NCBI RefSeq assembly: GCF_016801865.2
Contig: NC_068937.1
Coordinates: 5,902,191-5,966,190, forward strand
DNA from: Culex pipiens pallens
Lineage: Eukaryota > Arthropoda > Insecta > Diptera > Culicidae
DNA length: 64,000 bases
Reading direction: 5' to 3'
The notes under the pieces were generated by a model. It was not told the DNA's origin, searched no databases, and worked only from the letters and a program-made list of their open reading frames with translations. The translations under genes were made by a program, and so were the position numbers. How positions within the stretch are numbered: the first letter of the stretch is position 1; each line of letters begins with the position of its first letter. This document shows, one piece after another, positions 46,222 to 56,595 of the stretch.

Positions 46222-47300
46222 TTTTATTTTATCATGATGATTACGATTACGTTCCGGTTAATTTTATGCTACTTACGCGATTATTTCATGCAAATTACAT
46301 CATGGATATTAAAAAAAAAGAGTGTTTGTTGTCAAGCGAAGCTTTTTTCAAAAAAGTACGTTTCGTTAGCAATTCTTTATATGTTTCAACGATTCACCTT
46401 TGTGGGTAATTTTACATCGTAGGCCTGGCCACTGAAAAGAAGGATATTGGGAGTATTCTCTTCCTGTGCTTTTTTTACCCTCTACCGCCCAAATGTTTTT
46501 TCGATTTTTTTTCCTCGTGCTCAGAAGGACATTTTGAGCAACTTTTGTTCTGCGAAAAACTATACTTCTCTTGTTTTATGTTTTTCATGTTTTAGTTTTA
46601 GCATTTTAATTTGCGTTTATCTTGTTTAGCTTTCTAATTTTTTAACGTTGTACAGTAACTTGTTTAATTTTTTGCTTGTGTTTTCACATTTTCTGCCCTA
46701 GAATGGCACCATTATCATTTAAGTTGTAAAAAAATGTTAAAATGTGTTCAAAAATTGTGCATATTTAGACATTTTTAAAAGCATTGATAAAGTCACATAA
46801 ACAAGTCAAACTTCCAACCCTAAAATTTTCTAAAATTTTAAGAGTTATTTTTTCCAATGCTTTTTAAAAATCAAAATTGGTTGAAAAATCTAAAAAAAAA
46901 TAAGATCAAAACCCGTCTAGTGACGGGGTTGGGTTGTAGAGAGTTAAAAAAAAGGTAGGCTGTGGTAAGTTGTGCCCTTTGACGATGTTTTTCTCCATAC
47001 ATTTTCACGATTTTTCTCAACGCTCAACGTTCAACAGCGTCCCCTCAAACCTTAAGGGGCCCTCCATAAACCACGTGGACAATTTTTGGGGAGGGGACAC
47101 AACTATCAATTATCACTTATGACAAAGTAGCAAATCTGATAAAAAAAATACATTTAACATGACGAGTGTCAATATTGCACAGAGTTTCAGGGATTTCGTG
47201 TTATATCCCAATGTTGAAAACAAGTTTCTTTTACAAGCTAGAACGGGTTAATATTCACCGGAACAAATTATTCTGTTATCGTTAGTAATAATACAACTTT
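46222..47300. other. AT-rich spacer in the lipase cluster
   Basis: No gene recognised. GGCCCTCCATAAACCACGTGG at about 47059 resembles ends of common insect repeats. An open frame at 46234..46422 is not called. Confidence 0.45.
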
Positions 47301-47601
47301 TCAAGCGCTGTCATCCAGCAGCATCCGGATCAGTTGTTCCCGCGGGATGAGCTCCATTATGCCGTTCTTGTTAATCGATAGCGAGTACTTCTTCCTGTCC
47401 CAAGTGACCGGCATATTCATACCGCTATCATCGGGAACCCAGTTGACTATATCCAGTATGTCTTGCGGCAGTTTCGACTCGTCAATGACGGGGACTGAAA
47501 TGTTTTAAATTGTGATGTTTGTTTGTTGGTATTAATATTTTTTTTATACCGGCATGAGTTGCAATAAAAACGGTTAAAATAAAAAATATAAATATTTTCA
47601 T
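47301..47601 (-). CDS. short secreted peptide derived from the lipase N-terminus (81 aa)
   Basis: Exons 47550..47601 and 47301..47494; the 55-bp intron (G^GTATAA...ACATTTCAG) is in phase 1 immediately after the signal peptide, as in the full lipases. The product is a 17-residue signal peptide followed by about 64 residues. These align with the lipase segment preceding the catalytic core: PVTWDRKKYSLSINKNGIME matches the WDR-x-K region of both enzymes. The frame ends at LLDDSA-stop, just where the enzymes continue into the lipase domain. No catalytic residue is present. All splice sites, the frame and a TATA/Inr promoter are intact, so it may be an expressed small secreted protein. The alternative is a truncated pseudogene caught before decay. 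Confidence 0.65.
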
Positions 47602-47666
47602 TTTGAAACTTTGAAGTATTTTTTGCAAGATTTAAACAAATTGTTCTGTAATAGAATTTCGAACGA

Positions 47667-47703
47667 CACTGACTAACGTTCATCGTTTGGGGAGAGCTTA
47701 TAT
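47667..47703 (-). promoter_or_regulatory. core promoter (TATA plus Inr) of the short lipase-derived gene
   Basis: ATATAAG (47697-47703) lies about 31 bases before GTCAGTG (around 47667-47673), matching the arthropod TCAGT initiator. The predicted leader is about 69 bases. The intervening text AAACGATGAACG is conserved upstream of the fourth family member. Confidence 0.7.
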
Positions 47704-47807
47704 TGAGTAAAAATTTCCATTTTTTCATTTCACGGATAAAATCAAAACAAATTACTGGTTGTTAGTCCCTGTTACGCTTTTTCCTGGAATGTATTTAATT
47801 TATGCAA

Positions 47808-47891
47808 GGGACCGTTCACAAATTATGTAGCATTTTTTTTCGCATCGGGAAACAACCCTCTAAAAAGCTACGTCTTTTGTGGATGACGCCT
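47808..47891. mobile_element. small imperfect foldback element
   Basis: GGGACCGTTCACAAATTATG near the left is imperfectly inverted as GCTACGTCTTTTGTGGATG on the right. It resembles short foldback repeats common in insects. No target duplication seen. Confidence 0.4.
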
Positions 47892-47897
47892 AATGTA

Positions 47898-48335
47898 CCC
47901 GGGCAGACGGTAATGACAAAATTCATACCATTTCAATAACAAATACTGTTATAATACCACAAAGTGTTATGGAATCTTCTTGAAAAATCGATTTTTGTAT
48001 GAGTGTTTAATAACAGTTAAAGTTATCCTAACACAATTTGTTATTGGTCCAAGCCAAAATAACTTTGAAATAACATTTTTTTTGTTATGGAAGAATACCT
48101 CCAACTGTTATTGGGATGATCGGATTAGTTGTTAAAATAACAAAAAATAATAACAAATCTTTGTTCGAACAAAAACTAAAAATGTTATTAGTCTGTTATT
48201 AAAATAACAATCCAATAACAAAAAAAATCATAGCGACGAATAACAAATCTTGTTAAAAATAATATAAATTGTTATTGGCCTAGTATTTTCAAATATCAAA
48301 AAATGTTATTCCCAGGTTATTTCCGTCTGCTCGGG
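47898..48335. mobile_element. CCCGGGCAGACGG MITE, short copy 4
   Basis: CCCGGGCAGACGGTAATGAC to TTTCCGTCTGCTCGGG, 438 bp. TA precedes it and ATA follows. Same hairpin-rich interior. Confidence 0.88.
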
Positions 48336-48544
48336 ATACCTTTTCTCGGAATATATTTCTGTATGTAGAATAACACAAAAAAAAATATTTTTACGTAATC
48401 TAGGGATGGCACAGCCTGTCAGGCCAGACCTACTGTGCAAAGTTAACCGAAATGACGATTCGTTGAAGCAAGATCAGTTTTAAAACATGAAGAGGCGGCC
48501 ATTTTTTTTCTATTCAAGGGAAGAAAATATTTCTGCTGTTTTAA
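48336..48544. other. spacer
   Basis: Contains CAGGCCAGACCTACTGTGC, faintly like the end motif of the 26-kb MITE. Confidence 0.35.
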
Positions 48545-49008
48545 GGCTGGTACAAATATTTTTAAAAGTTTTTGTCACCCCTCCCCCCCCCTTCAAAATT
48601 GGCCCGAAAAATCAGGGGGCAAAAAAAATATTTTTACAATAAACTTCAAAATTTCAATGAAAATTCAAGTGCAACCAGCTGAAATCAAATTAAAATACAT
48701 TCTTCTGCGTTTAAAATCATTTTTAGCATGTTTGGGTTTATTAAAAAATCTTAAGATTTTTTGAAAATTTTCGATGCAAAATCTTTTTTTTCGATACAAT
48801 TTTTGTATTTGTCAGATCTTAGATTTTTGAAAACTAATGATTGCAAAACAACTGAACTAGTGTAAAATGCCTTTTAAAACACTTTTTTCATTTAAATGTG
48901 AAGATTAGGCTTGTTATTTAAATTTTTATATTTTTTTATTTTTTTGCCCCCCCCTTGACCTCGGCCAGGGCCGAGGGACAAAAACTTTTTTAAATATTTG
49001 CATCGGCC
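48545..49008. mobile_element. PIF/Harbinger-type MITE, copy 3
   Basis: 464 bp with the same ends as copies 1 and 2, flanked by TAA (48542-48544 and 49009-49011). Confidence 0.9.
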
Positions 49009-49040
49009 TAATTTATCATTTTAGATGTTTAAATGGGATT

Positions 49041-49046
49041 TTTATT
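49041..49046 (-). terminator. AATAAA polyadenylation signal of the fourth lipase-family gene
   Basis: AATAAA on the minus strand, 35 bases past the stop codon at 49081-49083. Confidence 0.5.
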
Positions 49047-49080
49047 TGCTTTTTTAGTAATTGCTGAATAAAACGTTCAA

Positions 49081-49798
49081 CTATTCCTTCATTCTTCCTA
49101 GCAAAGCACGCATTTCCTCCTCGGTCACGGTGTCGTTTACGGCGGTCCACACGAGAAACTCATCCAGCAGCTCCTTTCTCCGCTCGGCCCGATCGGCGAT
49201 CCAGTACTGACCGGCAGACATGCATCGGCACTATGAGCTCTTTTTAACGGCACTCAGCTTGTTCTAGATGCCATTTTCGTTTAAAGCAATGTTATGCTTG
49301 TTGCTAGGTAAAAATCTCTTGTTTTTGGCTTGAGTAATGTGTAGAAAACATTGGTTCATTGGAAAAATCGATTTCAGCTATATTTTCATGTAAATGTTCT
49401 CTTAAGCTCTCAAGAAGAACTTCTTAAGAGCTCTTTGAGTGCAATTAAGAGTTCTTAACCTATATCTCAGTAGGGTATCAAAATAATCTCTCAGGGTCTT
49501 CGGGTGCCTTAAAGACAAGCGTAATTAGCGTATTCTAATCACTGGCACAACATGCTGGGTATCTTCTACGTGAAATGCCAAACAAGTTCTTCTAAAAGAG
49601 GAGTTAGAGCGGATGCATGTCTGCTGACCGGCACCGTTGGTGACCAACGGATCCAGGAAGTACTTCGTCCGGTCCCAGGTTACTCCGCAATATTTTCATT
49701 AATTTGAGGAAGTTTTAATTGTAGTTTTTTTTACCATCATCGGTATTTTCTCCAACAACGCTTAAAATTATTATAAAGCAAAATGGCACTATTTTCAT
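49081..49798 (-). pseudogene. short lipase-derived peptide gene, interrupted by a hAT-like MITE
   Basis: Exon 1 (49735..49798) encodes a signal peptide and a short acidic stretch, and ends in phase 1 at G^GTAAAA. A 52-bp intron with a weak acceptor (GCGGAG^TAACC) would lead in frame to VTWDRTKYFLDPLVTNG, matching the other family members. A 409-bp MITE with duplicated CTGACCGG interrupts the frame after this. Beyond it the same frame continues as YWIADRAERRKELLDEF and stops at LLGRMKE (49081). Before the insertion the product would have been about 82 residues, the same size as the 81-aa member and likewise without a lipase core. It is broken as it stands, unless the MITE is spliced out. Confidence 0.7.
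49215..49623. mobile_element. hAT-type MITE
   Basis: 409 bp with ends CAGACATGCATCGGCAC and GAGCGGATGCATGTCTG (inverted), flanked by an exact 8-bp duplication CTGACCGG (49207-49214, 49624-49631). An 8-bp duplication and CA...TG ends suggest hAT. The insertion interrupts a lipase-derived gene. Confidence 0.88.
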
Positions 49799-49856
49799 TT
49801 TTTTTCAATTTAAAAAGCTTGTTTTGACCGACTACTTCCTAAACCTCCCACGACAA

Positions 49857-49893
49857 GACTGGCTACCGTTCATTGTTTAAGAATAGCTTTAAA
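49857..49893 (-). promoter_or_regulatory. core promoter of the fourth lipase-family gene
   Basis: TTTAAAGC (49886-49893) lies about 30 bases before CCAGTC (49857-49862). Between them AAACAATGAACGGTAG corresponds to AAACGATGAACGTTAG in the promoter of the 81-aa gene. Confidence 0.6.
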
Positions 49894-50034
49894 CAGGTAG
49901 AACTTCCAATTTGTTGAAATCTCGTTAGGTCAATTCCACGGTTGATATTCAAATAATTTACTTGCCCTTTAAATTCCACAACGTTGTTTGAGAACAGTCA
50001 GAAAACTTTATCAGATTTTTAAGCGAAAAAAATC
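49894..50034. other. spacer
   Basis: Nothing recognised. Confidence 0.4.
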
Positions 50035-50042
50035 AAAATTAC

Positions 50043-51321
50043 CATAGTTGTTAACGATAAAATTATCGAGGTTCGATATCGATAACGATAGTTCTATCGT
50101 CGGGACGAAGACGATAATCTATCGTTATTGTTATCGTTATTCCGATAATTCTATCGGCGATACTTTTATCAACGATAACGGGCGATAACTTTTATTTAGT
50201 ATATTTCTAAAATTAACTAAAACCAACCAAATTATGTTGAATTTTCAAGCTTCCTCCTAGTAAATATTTTTTGTTTCTACGGTAAGTTCCAAGGTATAAA
50301 TACTAAAATTTTCACAAAATACCTTTTTTTAATGTACTCAAATTTTATAATTTGCAATATGGGCATCGAATGATTCGAAATTTTGCATGCATTTTCACTG
50401 TTTTAGAGTTTTTGAATGAAATGCTAAAATTTCCACAAAATACCGTATTTTCTCGAAAATACTCAAATTGTTATAATTCACAATATTGGAATCAAACGAT
50501 TTGAACTTTTGCATATATTTTAACTGTTTAAGAGATTTTTTAATGAAGTACTAAAATTTTCACAAAATACCGTATTTCCTCAAAAATTCTCATTTTTTTT
50601 TAATTCGCAATATGGGTATCAAACGATTTGAAATTTTGCATATATTTTTACTGTTTTAGAGTTTTTTGAATGAAAAACTAAAATTTTCACAAAATACCGT
50701 ATTTACTCTTAAATCCTAAAACAGTGAAAAAACAACTAAAATGTCGCTTTGTATCAATATAGGTATCAACCTATATTGCGAATTATAAAAATTTGAGTAT
50801 TTTAAGAAAATACGGTATTTTGTGATAATTTTAGTTTTTCATTCAAAAAAATAAATTAAAAAAAAGCAAAAATGCATGCAAAGTTTTAAATCGTTCAATA
50901 ACCATATTGCGAATAATAAAAATTTAGTATTTTCAAGATAATACGGTATTTTGTGGAAATTTTAGTTATTAATTCAAAAAACTCTAAAACAGTGAAAAAG
51001 CAGGTAAAATTTCGCTTCTTTTGATACCCGTATTGTAAATTATGAAAATGTGAGTACTTAAAAAAAAACACGGTATTTTGTAAAAAAAAACAGTATTTAT
51101 GATTTAAAAAAAATTCTAAGCAAATGCAAGTCAATTTAAGAAAGACTTTAAAAAATAGTTATCGTCCGATATCGGTGATACGATTGTCGCCGATAGAAAT
51201 ATCGAAATAACGATACCGATAACGATAGATTATCGTTATTGTCCCGACGATAACGATAGCCATTATCGTTATCGTAAGACGATAATATTATCGACGATAA
51301 TTCTATCGATTAACAACCTTG
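50043..51321. mobile_element. hAT-like foldback element with TATCG-rich ends
   Basis: 1279 bp between exact 8-bp duplications AAAATTAC (50035-50042, 51322-51329). The ends are CATAGTTGTTAACGATA and TCGATTAACAACCTTG (inverse CAAGGTTGTTAATCGA). About 150 bp at each side are dense in CGATA/TATCG, inverted between ends. The interior is four ~110-bp units (ACCGTATTTT / CAATATGGGTATCAAACGAT) in direct orientation, followed by inverted ones, so the whole element folds back. No coding capacity. Confidence 0.92.
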
Positions 51322-51329
51322 AAAATTAC

Positions 51330-53610
51330 ATGTTATAGACAAATGCTTCCTTTCTTCAACAGAAACATTCGCCAAAAGACGCCGACCGGCAGTGAAATTA
51401 TGGAAAAGTTTAACCTTTATCAGACTTGGATTTTTTGCTGTTACTGATCTAAGTTGATTCAACAATAACGATCTGAACACTGGATAAGTTAAGTTTGCCT
51501 TTCGTTCAATTCTATCAATGGACCTCACAGGGTGGTCCCAATTTTTGACATTCTAACTACGTGTTACACAACAGGCTCAATTTCAACCTCAACAAACCCA
51601 AAATTAAGTCCTAAACAGCAAATAATGTCTCATTCTCTCTCAATTCAGCAGAGAAAGCATCTCAAACCAAACAAAACCTTTTGTGTTGCGGTCAACAAAA
51701 TCGAAACCCCAATTGAGAGGCGAAGAAACACACACCACAAATCAATAGGGTGGTGCCCCTTTTGTCTCTGTGTGGCCACTTTGTGCGAACGTGACATTTG
51801 CCAAATCTCGCCGATTGGACCATAAAACCACCTTCGACGACGACGAAGATGATGCGGGATGAGCCGAGCCACCCCGGATAGAGTCATAAAAAAGTGAGGT
51901 TAGACCACGTTTCAAGATATTCAATTTGGACGAAAAAAAAATCGGTCTAAGATCGCAGCAGGCCACCCCAAAAATTTGCATTTTGTTCATCGTCGTCCAG
52001 TTTAGGTTTAGCTTAATTGCGCCACTTTTAACGACGCGCGAGGAAATTTTAAACGATCTGTCAAAAGTAACAGCTGCTGGCACACACACACGCTCGCAGT
52101 GTGTTCAGCTGATAACCCAGTAGGCGACCTTGATCCGCGTTATTATGTAAAAATGTGTGTGTGTTTGTAGCTGTAGATTATTAAGTCTGTCTATAATTTA
52201 TAGCGGAATCGGCCTGGGAACCGTCGTGGCATTTGAAGCTGGACGAAAAAAAAGAAGAAAAAAACAAGAAGACTTCGTCTCATTCATTAATTTGCATATG
52301 TTTCGTTTTGGAGTCGGAGGTTTTTTTTATGAATGAAAGCGCGGCAGGCACGGACGCGGATCCAAGGAAGCCGCGATAAGAAATTTTTTGACGTCTCCGT
52401 GGAGAGCTCTATCGCGTGTGAAGAATTTTTCGCCTTGGGTTGCTGGGATCAGTTTTTTTTACTTCGGTGGAACTGTTTCATCATTTTGCCAACAAAAAAT
52501 CGTTGGAAAGATAAAAAGTTGTCCCCTCCGACTGGGAATCCGGAAGTTTGTCACCCTTTTGGGTAATTGAGTTAAGAAGGAATTATACTGGTTTTGTAAA
52601 TTTTCCAGACATGTGTTTCTCATAATGTTGGCGAGCTGTTAAGGTTTTCTTCAAAATGGAAATCGCTGAAATTGGTAGAAAAATTGTAGAGTCTTAAAAT
52701 TTTATGACTTGATTATCCGGAGCCTTGAGTATCCAAAGTTGGGGTTTACTTAAGGTTGATACTCAAAATTATGGCAATAATGTAAATTTATCCTTGCCCG
52801 TGTAATTTCACTCAGTTTCTGATGTAAAATTACACATTTTTTTTTCCTGATACAGCATTTTTCAGACAGAAACTTGGTAAAATAACATGAGCGTGGCGTA
52901 ATGTTCATCTCTTTATGCAATTTTTAAATTGCAAAAAAAAACGATAAATGTACCCCTCATTTTGCTTAATTGATTACTTCATGTTAAATTAATGAACAAC
53001 CCAAATACAAAAGTAAATGAAAAAAATGAATTTTGAGAATAAATTTTCAGCTCGATTTGTTGTTTTTGACGAATTTGTTGGTTACTATTAGGACCTTTCA
53101 GACAATTTTTTTTTCACTTTAACGGATACCCAATTTTTATAAACTTTTTTGAACACAACAACTTGATTTTTACAAATAATACAATTTATGCTATTTTAAA
53201 ATGTTGCCTTTGATTTTTTAAACCTAACATTCTATTTTCAAAACCACGAAAAAAATATAAAAAATTCTAAAGTTATTTTTTTGTATCATTGAAAATTGCA
53301 CTTGGATCAATGCAAATTTTAGTTCAACTTTTGTCCCTCGCTTAAAAACATTCCGGGAAAATCAGGGCCCGCAAAAAATATTGTTTAAATTGTTTGATAC
53401 CTTTTGATTTTGATTTTTTTAGGCTCGGTAAAAAGAACTAAAATCGATCTGAAAATCTTTATATGATTAAGGACATTTGGTGGTAATTTTTTTAATTTCA
53501 CATTTTTAGTACAAAAAATAGGTTTGCGCAAAACTTCAATTTTATTTTATTTTATTTTTTTCGTTTTTTTGATATTTTAGAGAGGATCAATAAAGACAAC
53601 CTTTACGATC
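51330..53610. other. unique sequence, no gene called
   Basis: GC-richer and complex at about 51500-52560 (CA/GT runs at about 52082 and 52153), AT-rich after that. Open frames at 51532..51825 and 52333..52566 show no protein-like character. At about 53325-53400 a weak CCGGGAAAATCAGGGCCCGC block resembles the Harbinger-like MITE interior. Confidence 0.45.
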
Positions 53611-53649
53611 ATTCGATCGTAATTTCTCGATCTACCATCGGAAAATTAC

Positions 53650-54275
53650 GACCGACGATCGAGAAAATCTCGATATGGGTTCAAAATTAAAAAAAAATAG
53701 AATTTAAGAAAATTTTAAAAAATTTAAAAAAAATCAAAAATTTTCAATTAAAAAAAAATTAAGATTTCAAATTTTCTAAAAAATTTAATTTTTAAAAAAA
53801 ATTTAAAGCGTTTAAAACATTTCAAAAAAATCAAAAGATACAAAAATTTCATAAGTTTTTTTAAGCCAATCCAAAATCTAAGGCCTGGATTATCAGGCTT
53901 GAAAGGGCGTTTAGGAGGGCGAAACATTAGCAGAAGAAACATAAAAGTAAAAATAGTATTTTTTTTAAATTAAATTTAAATTAAATAATTATGATTTTCA
54001 GAATTAAAAAAATTAAAATTTAAGAAAATTTTGAAAATTAAAAAAAAACTTCAAAAATTTCCAAAATTTTTAATAAAAAAAATAAAATTTCAAAATTTTT
54101 ATTTTTTTTTAGATTTTAAACGATTAAAACATTTAAAAAAAATCAAAAGATACAAAAATTTCATAATTTTTTTAAGCCAATCCAAAATCTAAGGCCTGGA
54201 TTATCAGGCTTGAAAGGGCGTTTAGGAGGGCGAAACATTAGCAGAAGAAACATAAAAGTAAAAATAGTATTTTTT
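53650..54275. repeat. 312-bp tandem duplication
   Basis: The stretch from TCAAAAGATACAAAAATTTC to AAAAATAGTATTTTT occurs at about 53831-53965 and again at 54143-54275, almost identical over more than 130 bp. The preceding A-rich text is also duplicated. Confidence 0.85.
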
Positions 54276-54417
54276 AAACTGAATAAATTTGTTTTTGTGT
54301 TCTTGCCTTTTGAAAGTTACTTACTTTATATTCAATTTTATTTCGATTTTCTTTGAAATTTTTAAATTTAAAAGATAATGTTTTTTTTTCAATATCTAAG
54401 AGTTAAAAAAGGTTTTG

Positions 54418-54900
54418 GCTTCCTCACCTTACTGAGGAAAGGCTATAAAATCACCCGAAAAGTGAACTCCTCAATTACTCCTAGACCCACCTTCATGTTT
54501 ACCTATCGACTCAGAATCAAATTCTGAGCAAATGTCTGCGTGTGTGGTGGGATGTTGATCAAAAAATTGTCACTCAATTATCTCGAGCTGAACCGATTTT
54601 GTCCGTTTTGGCTTCATTCGCTCCGTCTTGGGGTCCCAAAAGTCGCTATAAAAAGTTATGCAGTTTAGTTAAGTAATTCAAAAGTTATGCTAAAAAACGA
54701 TTTCGACTAGAGTTTGGAAGAATGTAAAAAGGGTGGTTTTTGTAGAAAACCCGTCATGTTGTACATTTTTAGAAAGGACCTTTCCAACGCGTCCAAAACA
54801 TTAAAGATCGGACAACCCTGTCAAAAGTTATAAGCACTTAAGTGCCCTGCAATATAAGTGGGAATGTGAGGAAGGCACCAACTGCCTAAGGGTGAATTAA
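54418..54900. mobile_element. element with GGCTTCCTCAC head and GTGAGGAAGGC tail
   Basis: The head TTCCTCA-CCTTAC-TGAGGAA is a hairpin, and the tail GTGAGGAAGGC (54866-54876) is followed by CACCAACTGCCTAAGGGTGA and ATTAA. A second copy starts at 63531. The organisation parallels the CCTTTCTTAC element at 9.6-15.9 kb. Type unknown. Confidence 0.65.
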
Positions 54901-55549
54901 CTAACGTTTTTTTTTTAGAAATTTTTATTTTCAATTTCTAAAAAATGATTTGTGTTTAAAAAAATGAATGTAAAATTTTGAAATTATTTATTTATTTATT
55001 TTTTTTTTAAATTATTGAAACTTTTAAGTTTTTTAACTTTTGAATTTTTTTTTTAATTATTCAAATTGAAAAAAAATCGAAACTTTTGAATTTTTGTTTT
55101 TTTGGTATTTAAAATTTTTAAAAGTTTTAATGATTTTTTTTGATTTTTTTTTTAAATTTTCAATTTTTATCAAAGTTTAAAAATTTAAAAAAAATTCAAA
55201 ACTTTTAAAGCTTTAGAATATTGTTTTAATTTTTTGAGTTCTTAAATTTTTTGAAACTTTCAAAATTTTTCATTTTTTTTTTGTTTTTTTGAAATTAAAA
55301 ATAAATTAATTTAGAATGTTTAGACTCTGTTATTTTATTCAAATTAAAAAAAATGAGCCTAGATTTTTTTAAATATTCCGTTGAAATAAAAAAAAAAATG
55401 AAAATATGGTATTACAAATTACGCTTGTAATTTTTCGATCCACGATCGAAATTTCTCAACAGTAAAATTACGTCCGTAATTTTTCGATGGTCAGTCGTAA
55501 TCTTACTATCGAGAAATCTCGATCGTGAGTCGAGAAATTACGATCGAAT

Positions 55550-56595
55550 TCAATAATCACCACGAACTTTTGAACTAAGGGCAAAACATTGATTTTTTTC
55601 GGTTTTTGCAATGTATTAATTTTAATTTTTTGTTAAAATTTGTATTGGAAAAAAGTTCTGAAAATTCCAAGAAGATTTTTTTACGTTGAGAAATTGTTCC
55701 AACTTGTTGAATTATTGTCATTTGAAAATGGTGTGCAATTTTGGTAACTACCAACACACCCAATTTTTCTTGATTCTTTTGTTTTTTTTTTGTGTGGGTA
55801 AATAAATCTTCAATGTTTCTTAGACTATAATATTTCAGATATAAGAAACTATTGAAATAAAAAAACCAGCTTTGTGTGGATCAAAATTTCCTCAAATAAA
55901 TAAAAAAAAAGTACAACCCTGCAAAACATGTTTTGCCTTTGCTTAGTCGTAGCTCAAAAGTCTAGTCAATTTTGATTTTTTTTCCTAGGTGATATTTCGT
56001 GTTGAAAATTGAAATAAAATTAGTTCTGAAATTTTGTTTAAAAAAAAAAGTAAAAAAAAATGTTGATAGATTTTCACATCAACAGTATTTATGGTTTAAA
56101 ATACATTTGTTTACAAAATAAAAAAAATACATCACGGTTGTCAATTGACCCTAAACAATAATAGGTTTTATGATTGTTGCGGAAATCACAAAACCAACAT
56201 TCACCCTTTTGAAATCTTACCCCTCTGTTTAAGGGGAAGTGCACACTCTGGTCAAACTCGTCTCATGGGAAGCAACGCACTCATTGACTAGCTAGCTGCA
56301 TTTAGTGTCGTATGCAATTTCACGATAAATCAATTATCGTCTTCGGAACCGGTCCACCACACACGTGGCCACCGGATCGATTTCAATTTTGCCAAGCGAA
56401 ATTAAACCGAACATAATTGACCAACTTGACGTGACCGCACACACACACCTTAACATAGACGCCCTTGTTCGCCGTGCAATCCCCTCCAGAAAAAAAGAAG
56501 AATTACAAATGAGAAATTAGTTTTCCAATTAAAAACTATCTTTTTTTTTTGCTGTAATTTGACTCCAACAGCGAACTTCTGATCGGTGGGCCCTT
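55550..56595. other. AT-rich then unique sequence, no gene
   Basis: Nothing recognised. A GC-richer, unique-looking stretch lies at about 56200-56480. Confidence 0.45.

Larger units (their letters stand above)
53611..55549. mobile_element. foldback element with ATTCGATCGTAATTTCTCGA ends
   Basis: A perfect 20-bp inverted terminal repeat lies at 53611-53630 and 55530-55549. Further imperfect inverted CGATCGAGA/AATTACG blocks follow on both sides. The left half is A-rich and the right half T-rich, so the arms fold back. It contains a 312-bp tandem duplication and an inserted element at 54418-54900. Confidence 0.7.

Noticed and set aside
51532..51825. 97-codon frame in GC-richer unique DNA
   Set aside because: Overlapped by two opposite-strand frames, no protein-like pattern or splice sites.
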